This document shows positions 1 through 5,505 of a DNA stretch of 5,589 bases, piece by piece. The notes under the pieces are model-generated. The model saw only the letters and a program-made list of their open reading frames with translations. It had not been told where the DNA came from and searched no databases. The stretch is from Calditrichota bacterium (GTDB lineage Bacteria; Calditrichota; Calditrichia; Calditrichales; Calditrichaceae), in contig JAJRSN010000407.1 in assembly GCA_024278715.1 (NCBI GenBank), positions 1 to 5,589 on the forward strand, written 5' to 3'. The translations under genes and the position numbers were made by a program. How positions within the stretch are numbered: position 1 is the first letter of the stretch; each line of letters starts with the position of its first letter.

Positions 1-2
1 GC

Positions 3-92
3 GAATTGTGGCCGGCATTGGCGCTGCATCTAGAAAATGTGAGCGGGATGCAAATGGTGCAGATGCAAACGGGACTGGGATTTTGGTTTTAG
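3..92 (+). CDS. C-terminal fragment of an unidentified protein, possibly an outer-membrane beta-barrel
   Basis: An open frame enters from the left edge and runs 29 codons to a TAG at 90-92. Its last residues, MQMVQMQTGLGFWF, alternate hydrophobic and polar or small residues and end in phenylalanine. That pattern is the known C-terminal beta-signal of Gram-negative outer-membrane barrels recognised by the BAM complex, so a surface or porin-like protein is an inference from this tail alone. A second forward frame is also open, to the TGA at 98-100, but its translation looks less protein-like. No domain can be assigned because the body of the gene lies outside the window. A strong terminator on the same strand lies about 300 bp downstream, which would leave a long repeat-containing 3' untranslated region. 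Confidence 0.4.
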   Translation, partial: ELWPALALHLENVSGMQMVQMQTGLGFWF

Positions 93-372
93 ATTATTGA
101 CCGCAGATTAGACCACAGATTAAACTGATTGCGCAGATTGAGTTGAAATTTTTCTTTTGGATTTTTAGCGCTTAATATTAGTAGGGTTTGTTTCAATTGC
201 AATTTTAAATTTAATTTATTCTCTGAGCGACTGTAGTTTTTTACCGCAGAGTCGCTGAGAACGCGGAGGTTTTTTTCTTTTGATCTTTGAGCGCAGATTA
301 AACTGATTACACGAATTACGCAGGGTGGGCTGCGCTTTGTTTAATTTATTTTGAGGTTGAGCGTTCGATTGT
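93..372. repeat. AT-rich spacer with dispersed CAGATTAAACTGATT repeats and 9-bp-like units
   Basis: No gene is visible here. The 15-mer CAGATTAAACTGATT occurs exactly at 116-130 and 294-308, each within a longer degenerate context of 'cgcagatt'/'gaatta' words (about 101-140 and 291-323). Between them, 243-269 reads as three 9-base relatives: accgcagag, tcgctgaga, acgcggagg. The second copy also breaks into 9-mers such as aactgatta and cacgaatta. Such CGCAGAG/CAGATTA-type sequences recur in intergenic DNA of several bacterial phyla as far as I recall; I know no function for them. The CCGC and GCGG pair at 244-247 and 263-266, followed by a T run, is too weak to call a terminator. Confidence 0.6.
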
Positions 373-387
373 TTGGGATGAATTCCC

Positions 388-408
388 AAGCCCCTAAAGG
401 GGCTTTTT
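388..408 (+). terminator. Rho-independent terminator
   Basis: A perfect 7-bp stem, AAGCCCC (388-394) and GGGGCTT (399-405), closes a TAAA loop and runs into five T residues (404-408). The T run lies on the plus-strand 3' side only, so it ends plus-strand transcription, presumably from the gene finishing at 92, and shields dinB from read-through. On the minus strand no T run follows the stem. Confidence 0.75.
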
Positions 409-410
409 AA

Positions 411-424
411 GGTCGTAAACGACC
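411..424. other. Short hairpin adjacent to the terminator, possible weak dinB terminator
   Basis: GGTCG (411-415) and CGACC (420-424) form a perfect 5-bp stem with loop TAAA, the same loop as the neighbouring terminator. On the minus strand it lies about 40 bp past the dinB stop and is followed by TTAAAAAG, a poor U-tract, so any role in ending dinB transcription is uncertain. Confidence 0.4.
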
Positions 425-464
425 TAACCGTTAACCAGCGGAAACCTTTGTTCCCCCCTATTTC

Positions 465-1655
465 TCAGCCTTCCTTTTTCTTCCCCGGCTTTTTCAAACT
501 TTCCGCCCGCTGAATTATGTGTTTACCAAAGCGATCGACCAGAATATCGTGCACTTTATCCAATTCGCGGTGTTTTTCATCAAGGGCGTCAAACAAAGAC
601 AATTGTTTTCCTTCCGCTTCGCCAAAACCGCTTACCCCCACCCCAAGCAGCCGTACCTTTCGTCCGGTCATGTAATTTTTCTCAAACAAATCCCAGACAA
701 TATCAAAAATTTCGCGCGTCCGATCCGTGGCTTTCCATATAGTCAGATTGCGGGTTATGGTCGAATAATTTTCGTATCGCAGTTTCAGATGAATCGTTCT
801 TCCTTTTAGTTGTTTTTTGCGCAAACGGTAGCCCACCTTTTCGCACAAATAAATCAGTTTTTGTCTTAAAACATCAATATCAGCCGTGTCTTCCGAAAAG
901 GTGTGTTCGTTGCTGACCGATTTAACTTCTTCTCTGATAATCACCGGACGATTGTCGTGTCCGTGCGCCAGATTATAAAAGTGATCGCCCACCGAGCCCA
1001 GCTTGCTTTTAAGGATGTCCCGGGGAAAGCGAGCCAGATCGCCGATGGTTTGAATTCCCATCTTGCGCAAAATCTGTTGAGTCTTTTGTCCGGCTCCCCA
1101 CAATTTGGAAATGTCCAACGACCACAAAAACGATTCGATTTTATCAGGTTCGACCACCACAAGTCCGTCAGGTTTTTCGAGATCGGAAGCAATTTTAGCA
1201 AGATATTTATTCGGAGCCACGCCGATGGAAGAGGTCAACTGCTCTTTTTCCAGAATTCTTTTTTTGATCTTTTTAGCAATGGAAACGCCGTCGCCGAACA
1301 AACGGACACTGCCTGTGACATCCAAAAACGCCTCGTCAATCGAAACCGGTTCCACCAGATCGGTGAATTCGTAAAAAATCTCGAAAATCTCCCCGCTAAC
1401 CTGCTGATACAGTTTACCGTTGGGACGGACATAAATTCCCTGGGGACACAGCCGGTACGCCTGCGATATAGGCATTGCCGAGTGCACGCCAAATTTACGC
1501 GCTTCGTACGAGCAGGTAGAAACCACGCCCCGACCCCTGCCGCCTTTGGGATCGGCGCCCACAATAACCGGCTTGCCTTTCAGCTCGGGGTGTTCCCTCT
1601 GCTCGACCGCCGCAAAAAAAGCATCCATGTCCACATGTAAAATGATGCGCGTCAT
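465..1655 (-). CDS. dinB: DNA polymerase IV (Y-family translesion polymerase)
   Basis: Error-prone Y-family polymerase that extends past damaged bases and mismatched ends in the cytoplasm, recruited by the sliding clamp. The 396 residues are slightly longer than the roughly 350 of E. coli DinB. The N-terminal HVDMDAFFAAVE carries catalytic D9 and the aromatic steric gate at F13/F14. SYEAR (49-53) and the palm motif SIDEAFLD with D107 and E108 complete the active site. SIGVAPNKYLAKIASD (143-158) and the helix-hairpin-helix-like stretch at about 183-210 follow, then the little-finger domain (about 243-345). QLSLF at 351-355 matches the beta-clamp-binding consensus, followed by a basic tail. The ATG at 1655 is preceded by AGGGGA (1661-1666) five bases away, and an in-frame stop lies nine codons upstream. 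It is divergent from the YkgJ-like gene. I see no CTGT-N8-ACAG LexA box, so SOS control is not evident. All key residues are intact. Confidence 0.97.
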   Translation of the reverse strand: MTRIILHVDMDAFFAAVEQREHPELKGKPVIVGADPKGGRGRGVVSTCSYEARKFGVHSAMPISQAYRLCPQGIYVRPNGKLYQQVSGEIFEIFYEFTDLVEPVSIDEAFLDVTGSVRLFGDGVSIAKKIKKRILEKEQLTSSIGVAPNKYLAKIASDLEKPDGLVVVEPDKIESFLWSLDISKLWGAGQKTQQILRKMGIQTIGDLARFPRDILKSKLGSVGDHFYNLAHGHDNRPVIIREEVKSVSNEHTFSEDTADIDVLRQKLIYLCEKVGYRLRKKQLKGRTIHLKLRYENYSTITRNLTIWKATDRTREIFDIVWDLFEKNYMTGRKVRLLGVGVSGFGEAEGKQLSLFDALDEKHRELDKVHDILVDRFGKHIIQRAESLKKPGKKKEG

Positions 1656-1671
1656 TTGATTCCCCTGATTT

Positions 1672-1699
1672 TTGACAATTTAGCTTTTTTGATTATCTT
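1672..1699 (+). promoter_or_regulatory. Candidate sigma-70-type promoter for the YkgJ-like gene
   Basis: A perfect TTGACA (1672-1677) is followed after 16 bp by TATCTT (1694-1699), a moderate -10. It points toward the gene starting at 1751 and overlaps the candidate minus-strand promoter for dinB almost entirely. Confidence 0.4.
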
Positions 1700-1705
1700 T
1701 CTCAA
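1677..1705 (-). promoter_or_regulatory. Candidate sigma-70-type promoter for dinB
   Basis: Read on the minus strand, TTGAGA (1705-1700) and TAAATT (1682-1677) are separated by 17 bp and lie just upstream of the AGGGGA ribosome binding site and the dinB ATG. This would give a leader of roughly 15-20 nt. The -35 is a 5/6 match and the -10 about 4/6. The call rests on consensus only. Confidence 0.4.
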
Positions 1706-1750
1706 GCGGGCGAAAATCTTTAGTCTCATTCACGGTTTTAAAAATCTTTT

Positions 1751-2185
1751 ATGGAAAAAATTCATCAGTCCGGAATTCGTTTTGAATGTCAGTCCGATTG
1801 CAGCGATTGCTGTAGCATGACCGGCGGTTACGTTTATCTTTCGCGCGAAGAAGCTCAAAAAATAGCCGCTTACCTTGGGTGTGACGAATCAGAATTCATT
1901 GAATATTTTACCAGAGAAATAGACAATCGATTAGCGCTTGCGGACGCTGAAAATGATTCCTGTGTTTTTTTAGAAGACAACCTTTGCAGCATTTATTCCG
2001 TTCGTCCTTTACAATGCAGTACTTTTCCTTTCTGGGCTGAAAATTTAAAGAGTCGTTCACGATGGGAAGCCACGGTGCAAATCTGTCCGGGAATCGGCAG
2101 AGGCAGATTGTATTCTTACGAAGAAATCGAGCTTATCAGTAAAGGGGAAAAAAGCACGGATGGTTGCGGGGGAGAAGAAAGATAA
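1751..2185 (+). CDS. YkgJ-family cysteine cluster protein (putative Zn/Fe-chelating)
   Basis: Small soluble protein of 144 residues of the YkgJ/UPF0153 type (zinc- or iron-chelating CxxCxxCC domain); its biochemical role is not established. The signature is visible throughout: C13, C17 and the pair C20-C21 near the N-terminus, then C71, C79 and the conserved RPLQCSTFPFW (85-95, with C89), then ICPGIGRG (111-118, with C112). About eight of its ten cysteines sit at family positions and probably bind one metal or an Fe-S cluster; C44 and C139 look additional. There is no signal peptide or membrane segment. The ATG at 1751 is fixed by an in-frame TAA at 1739-1741 three codons upstream. No Shine-Dalgarno sequence is visible in the AT-rich leader, so initiation may be SD-independent. 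It stands alone, divergent from dinB and convergent with yfcC. Confidence 0.9.
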   Translation: MEKIHQSGIRFECQSDCSDCCSMTGGYVYLSREEAQKIAAYLGCDESEFIEYFTREIDNRLALADAENDSCVFLEDNLCSIYSVRPLQCSTFPFWAENLKSRSRWEATVQICPGIGRGRLYSYEEIELISKGEKSTDGCGGEER

Positions 2186-2312
2186 AAGATTAAAGTCCTT
2201 TCAAGATTAAAGATTAAAGCGACCAATGACATAGTGACATAGTGACAAGTTACAAGTTGCAGGTTGCAGGTTGCAATTAAGATTAAAGATTAAAGTCCTT
2301 TCAAGATTAAAG
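2185..2312. repeat. Exact 28-bp direct repeat, 100-bp period
   Basis: The same 28 bases, built on two gattaaa words around the core gtcctttcaa, occur at 2185-2212 and 2285-2312. The offset is exactly 100 bp. The first copy begins at the last base of the YkgJ-like gene's stop codon. Matching stops at the next base on each side (A/C after 2212/2312). The 72 bp between them contain the heptamer array. Only two copies exist. Confidence 0.85.
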
Positions 2313-2412
2313 CTAAAAGTTAAAAGTAACGAGTCGGCTTATGGCAATTCATAAATCAAAAGTCGTAAATCCGAAATACGAAACAAATTCAAATGACAAA
2401 AATTCAAAGCAA
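2228..2412. repeat. Heptanucleotide degenerate tandem repeats (STRR-like)
   Basis: After two 8-base gacatagt units (2228-2243), the sequence breaks into 7-base words: acaagtt at 2245 and 2252, gcaggtt at 2259 and 2266, gcaatta at 2273, agattaa at 2280 and 2287. Further on there is a run of taaaag words (2306-2326) and a run of tcgtaaa, tccgaaa and tacgaaa at 2363, 2370 and 2377. Sequence families change along the array while the 7-bp period is retained. No gene, RNA or promoter is supported here. The nearest described analogues I know are the heptanucleotide STRRs of heterocystous cyanobacteria; this is an analogy, not an identification. Confidence 0.65.
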
Positions 2413-2497
2413 TAGATTGTTGCAATATGTTAAAAATAGTAATGAGTAACAAAATGCCATTTTTCTTGAAGCGCAACACTGCCTGTTAAATTGCCTC

Positions 2498-2606
2498 TTT
2501 AAACTTTCAAGCGATTGTGGAGATAACTCATTACTCATTACGCATTACGCGTCACGCATTACGATGATCGGAGAAGCCGCTTAACCCTTAACGCTTAACG
2601 AATTAG
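2498..2606. repeat. Dispersed composite repeat, copy 1
   Basis: About 105 bp that reappear in the same orientation at 4310-4397. The order is: an AT-rich lead-in (tttaaacttt), a ggagataa box (2519-2526), six 7-bp units of the CNCATTA type (2527-2568), a cggagaagccg box (2569-2579), and three TTAACNN heptamers (2581-2601). This copy holds two CATTA units more than copy 2 (14 bp) and one more TTAAC unit. Weaker similarity may extend upstream to about 2450. The nearest gene is the 3' end of yfcC, 40 bp away. Confidence 0.75.
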
Positions 2607-2645
2607 TAAAAATGAAGAGGAAATTAATCGCTGACAGAAAAGCTC

Positions 2646-4046
2646 CTATTGCCAGTTGATTAAGAACGGCGGAATCAACAACAAAAGGCTGAGCACAAAA
2701 AACAAGATTTCCAGAGGAAGAATCCAGCGCGCCCATTTTTCCCAGGGAATTTCCGCTAAAGCCAAAACGCCCATGGTTACCGCCGATGTGGGAATAATCA
2801 GGTTGCTGAAACCGTCGCCGAACTGGAAAGCCAAAACCGCAGTTTGACGGCTCACTCCGACGAGGTCAGCCAGCGGCGCCATAACGGGAATGGTCAACGC
2901 AGCCTGTCCGCTGCCCGAAGGCACAAAAAAGTTAATTAAAGACTGCACGCCAAACATAATTTGAGACGCTACAACGGGATGAACATCTTTTATCAGGTTA
3001 GAGAGTCCGTGCAGGATGGTACCGATAATTTCACCGTCCTGGGCAATAATCAAAATTCCTCTGGCTAAAGCGATCACCATTGCCGTTCCTATCAAATCCT
3101 TAGCGCCGCTCAAAAAAGCGTCGGTTATCTCGGTAGCCGAAAGTCTGCCCATAATTCCGACCACAATACCAACGGCAAAAAACAGGGCGGCAATTTCTTT
3201 GATGTACCACTGATGGACCAGGACGCCATAAACGAGAATAAACATGGAAAACGCAAACAAAAAAAGAACCAGCTTGTGTTGCCGGTCAAGACTGATTTTG
3301 TCGAATTTTTGATTTAAATGCAGAGCCTTGCGCCGTTCTTCGTCTATTTTATAAGAAATGCTTTTCTTGGGGACTTTCTTGATTTTATTAGCATAATTTT
3401 GGACAAAAATAATCGCCACGGTAGTCGTAAAAACCCAGCAGATCATCCGATATCCGAATCCCGAAAGCGGCGGCAATTCGGCGATTCCCTGCGCAACGCC
3501 TAAGGTAAAGGGATTTATGAAAGCGGCGGCAAAACCGGCTCCCGCCCCCACAAAAGGAATCGCCACGCCTGTGACAGAATCGTACCCCAAAGCAAGAGCA
3601 AGAGGAATAAAAATCAATACAAAAGGAATCACTTCCTCGCTCATCCCGAATACCGCACCCGCCAGGGAAAAAAGCGTCATAAAAAGCGGGATGGTGGCAA
3701 TCCGCACCAATTTACTCTTTTCATGCGCGGCGGCTAATGTTTTGATGGCGGCATCCACAGCCTCGGTTTTCTGCAAAACGGAAAATGCCCCGCCCACAAT
3801 AAGCACAAACCCGATAATCAGAGCGGCGTCGATGAACCCGTTCAACGGCGCCATTAAAATTGCATCGATTCCCTGAGGATTGCTTTCAATTGCCCTGTAA
3901 GACTGTGGATCCACAACCTTTCTTCCGGCTTTTTCAACCATCTGATATTCTCCGCCCGGCAGTACCCAGGTCAACATCGCGGTAACAATGATCAAACCGA
4001 AGATAATCACATAGGTGTTCGGCGCTTTTAAACGGGATAATTTCAT
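2646..4046 (-). CDS. yfcC: YfcC/DcuC-family inner-membrane transporter
   Basis: Predicted secondary carrier of the cytoplasmic membrane, related to the C4-dicarboxylate carrier DcuC (ion-transporter superfamily). E. coli YfcC is regarded as a putative amino-acid or carboxylate carrier; the substrate cannot be read from sequence. The 466 residues match the family's usual length, with about 11-12 hydrophobic segments (first at 12-30, last near 440-462) and a basic loop at about 218-257 dividing two halves. Conserved small-residue and re-entrant motifs appear in each half: SEEVIPF (136-142) and GAGAGFAAAFINPF (167-180) in the first, NFFVPSGSGQAA (372-383) and QFGDGFSNLIIPTS (408-421) in the second. 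MKLSRLKAPNTYVIIF is a typical family N-terminus. AGAGGA (4054-4059) lies seven bases before the ATG. It is monocistronic, flanked on both sides by copies of the same direct repeat. No terminator is visible past its stop. The family call is firm; the gene name is by family resemblance. Confidence 0.9.
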   Translation of the reverse strand: MKLSRLKAPNTYVIIFGLIIVTAMLTWVLPGGEYQMVEKAGRKVVDPQSYRAIESNPQGIDAILMAPLNGFIDAALIIGFVLIVGGAFSVLQKTEAVDAAIKTLAAAHEKSKLVRIATIPLFMTLFSLAGAVFGMSEEVIPFVLIFIPLALALGYDSVTGVAIPFVGAGAGFAAAFINPFTLGVAQGIAELPPLSGFGYRMICWVFTTTVAIIFVQNYANKIKKVPKKSISYKIDEERRKALHLNQKFDKISLDRQHKLVLFLFAFSMFILVYGVLVHQWYIKEIAALFFAVGIVVGIMGRLSATEITDAFLSGAKDLIGTAMVIALARGILIIAQDGEIIGTILHGLSNLIKDVHPVVASQIMFGVQSLINFFVPSGSGQAALTIPVMAPLADLVGVSRQTAVLAFQFGDGFSNLIIPTSAVTMGVLALAEIPWEKWARWILPLEILFFVLSLLLLIPPFLINWQ

Positions 4047-4053
4047 AAATCGA

Positions 4054-4103
4054 TCCTCTTTTCTCTTCTAAATTCATTATAAATATGAAGCTTAAAGTTT
4101 AAA
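4054..4103 (-). promoter_or_regulatory. Promoter and ribosome binding site of yfcC
   Basis: On the minus strand a perfect -10 TATAAT (4081-4076) is preceded, after 16 bp, by TTTAAA (4103-4098; 4 of 6 -35 bases). Transcription would begin near 4069 and give a short leader of about 22 nt containing the Shine-Dalgarno AGAGGA (4059-4054), seven bases from the ATG. The flanking sequence is very AT-rich, so chance matches are possible, but position and order are right. Confidence 0.5.
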
Positions 4104-4200
4104 AAATTTCGGAGATAATTCAAAATATTTAGCGAACATCTCGGGGAAGAATTAATTTTCGGGTATTAAAAGCGAAGGGGAAGATGAAAGTAAAAGATTA
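4104..4200. other. AT-rich spacer, nothing recognised
   Basis: Part of the 448-bp gap between divergent yfcC and the PAP2 gene. This first stretch shows no open frame of note, no hairpin terminator and no clear repeat. It leads into the purine-rich heptamer array at 4202 and then the second copy of the composite repeat. Confidence 0.5.
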
Positions 4201-4201
4201 T

Positions 4202-4243
4202 CAGAAAGCAGAAAGCAGAATGCAGAGAGCTGAGAGCAGTAGT
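4202..4243. repeat. CAGARAG heptamer array
   Basis: Six consecutive 7-base units: cagaaag at 4202 and 4209, cagaatg at 4216, cagagag at 4223, ctgagag at 4230 and cagtagt at 4237. A further cagaaaa at 4247 follows a 3-bp slip. The period is the same as in the spacer on the other side of yfcC but the sequence family differs. It is non-coding in appearance. Confidence 0.75.
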
Positions 4244-4309
4244 AGGCAGAAAAAGGTAAAATGAAGTAAATGTTTTTTTATTCTCTTAAAAATAATTTGT
4301 TTGAATTAT

Positions 4310-4397
4310 TTTAAACTTTTAAGTAACTGCGGAGATAACTCATTACGCGTCACGCATTACGATGACCGGAGAAGCCGATTAACGCTTAACTAATGAC
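4310..4397. repeat. Dispersed composite repeat, copy 2
   Basis: Direct-orientation copy of the element at 2498-2606. It has the same AT-rich lead-in (tttaaactttt), the ggagataa box (4331-4338), four 7-bp units (4339-4366) identical or nearly so to four of copy 1's six, the cggagaagccg box (4367-4377), and two TTAACNN heptamers (4379-4392). It ends about 100 bp before the PAP2 start codon. The length difference from copy 1 is explained mainly by two missing CATTA units and one missing TTAAC unit. Confidence 0.75.
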
Positions 4398-4494
4398 TGT
4401 TTTCCGAAACCAAAAATCGGTCAAATTTTATCTGGAGAATTTACTTTAAAATCCGTATCTTCATTGTCTTTAACAAAAAAACGACAAGAGAAGT

Positions 4495-5487
4495 ATGAAA
4501 CGAAAAATTCTGCAAAAAATCTTCAGTCTGCGACTCGAAGAATTCCTGGCGCTGTTATTCTTTATTCCGTCATTGCTTATTACCATAAAAGCAAACCATT
4601 ACTTTTTGGCGGCGGGAGCCCACATTCCACGCAAATACTATGGCGGATTAATCCGCCTTGGCGTAACGTTAACATTAATGATCGCCTTCTATTATTTTGT
4701 CAAATACCGCCCTTTGTGGAAGTATCTCTACTGGCTTCGCGATATAATGCCTTTTCTGTTCTGTATCGCCATTTACACCAATCTGCACGATACCATCGGC
4801 TTTGTGAATTCTAACGACGTGCACGATACGCTTATTCGCATCGAACAAGCTCTTTTCGGCGTTCAACCTGTTCTCTGGGCACAACAGTTTTACCGCCCCT
4901 GGTTAACGGACTATTTCAGCATTAGTTATATGAATTACTTTTTTATCGCCGTGACAGTGGTTTTGTTTTTAATGATAAAAAAGCGTCCGGCGGAAATGCG
5001 CACAGTTCTGATCGGCACAATTCTCAGTTTTTATATCGGGTATATTCTTTACGTTCTCTTTCCGGCGGCTCCGCCGAGAATCACCTTAGCCAATCAATTC
5101 ACCCGCGATTTTACGGGCGGATTTATCACTAATTTGCAGAATCGGCTGATCAATATTAATCCGTCATCCTCGCGCGCCGCTTTTCCCAGCCTGCACTCCG
5201 CGGTAACTTTAATTAGCTTGATGTACGCTTTTAAGTACAGCAAAAAGCTCTTTTTAATTTTGTTAATCCCCGCCATCAGTCTGATTATGGCTACGGTTTA
5301 TTTGAGGCATCATTATGTGGTGGATATTATCGCCGGCTTTGCCTTGGCTATATTTAGTTACTATGTGTCGCCTTACGTGGATCAATGGTGGACTAATTTA
5401 AGAAACAAATATCAGGTGAATGAAATCGAAGAAAAAACGCCGCAGCCCGCTATTCGCCGCGATATTTTCTTTGATAATAAAACATGA
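4495..5487 (+). CDS. PAP2-superfamily membrane phosphatase/phosphotransferase, inositol-phosphorylceramide-synthase-like
   Basis: Polytopic inner-membrane protein of 330 residues, with hydrophobic segments near 17-33, 53-69, 82-98, 140-160, 169-190, 252-268 and 275-293. It carries the active-site pattern of the Aur1/IPC-synthase-like PAP2 branch. HDTLIRIEQALFG (110-122) is the family's conserved luminal/periplasmic lead-in. YVLFPAAPPR (186-195) follows a membrane helix. FPSLHSA (230-236) supplies H234, and RHHYVVDIIAG (271-281) supplies H273 and D277, completing the D/H/H triad. Such enzymes transfer or remove lipid-linked phosphate head groups; the substrate here is unknown and could be a phosphatidate, undecaprenyl diphosphate or phosphoinositol-type lipid. 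The ATG at 4495 is the only reasonable start: an in-frame TAA lies at 4471-4473 and a weak AGAG sits at 4487-4490. The charged C-terminal tail (about 297-330) is probably cytoplasmic. It is divergent from yfcC and convergent with the gene at the right edge. Confidence 0.9.
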   Translation: MKRKILQKIFSLRLEEFLALLFFIPSLLITIKANHYFLAAGAHIPRKYYGGLIRLGVTLTLMIAFYYFVKYRPLWKYLYWLRDIMPFLFCIAIYTNLHDTIGFVNSNDVHDTLIRIEQALFGVQPVLWAQQFYRPWLTDYFSISYMNYFFIAVTVVLFLMIKKRPAEMRTVLIGTILSFYIGYILYVLFPAAPPRITLANQFTRDFTGGFITNLQNRLININPSSSRAAFPSLHSAVTLISLMYAFKYSKKLFLILLIPAISLIMATVYLRHHYVVDIIAGFALAIFSYYVSPYVDQWWTNLRNKYQVNEIEEKTPQPAIRRDIFFDNKT

Positions 5488-5505
5488 AGGCTTCGGCTGC
5501 TTTTT
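5487..5505 (+). terminator. Weak UUCG-loop hairpin after the PAP2 gene
   Basis: Directly after the stop codon, GGC (5490-5492), TTCG (5493-5496) and GCT (5497-5499) give a short stem with the stable C(UUCG)G tetraloop, followed by GC and five T residues (5501-5505). The stem is only three pairs including one G-U unless two bases bulge, so this is a tentative terminator. It ends where the convergent reading frame also ends. Confidence 0.3.

Noticed and set aside
93..372. A structured RNA gene or tRNA in the left spacer
   Set aside because: No cloverleaf, no extended stem and no promoter could be found; the sequence is explained by repeat words.
903..1640. Open plus-strand frame of 245 codons antisense to dinB
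   Set aside because: It lies entirely opposite a gene with intact catalytic and clamp-binding motifs; its translation shows no family signature and it has no start-site context. It is a shadow of the dinB codon usage.
2185..2312. Possible CRISPR array (two identical 28-bp repeats)
   Set aside because: There are only two copies, the 72-bp interval is itself made of tandem heptamers rather than a unique spacer, similar words continue outside, and no cas gene is present.
3517..3876. Plus-strand frame of 119 codons opposite yfcC
   Set aside because: Antisense to a conserved transmembrane region; its alanine/proline-rich translation is the mirror of small-residue codons in the transporter helices.
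2498..4397. Composite transposon or insertion sequence around yfcC
   Set aside because: The flanking repeats lack terminal inverted repeats and target-site duplications that I can see, contain no transposase, and sit in spacers full of other low-complexity repeats.
4464..4814. Plus-strand frame of 116 codons overlapping the start of the PAP2 gene
   Set aside because: It overlaps, in another frame, a 330-codon gene with a complete active-site motif set; its own translation has no recognisable features.
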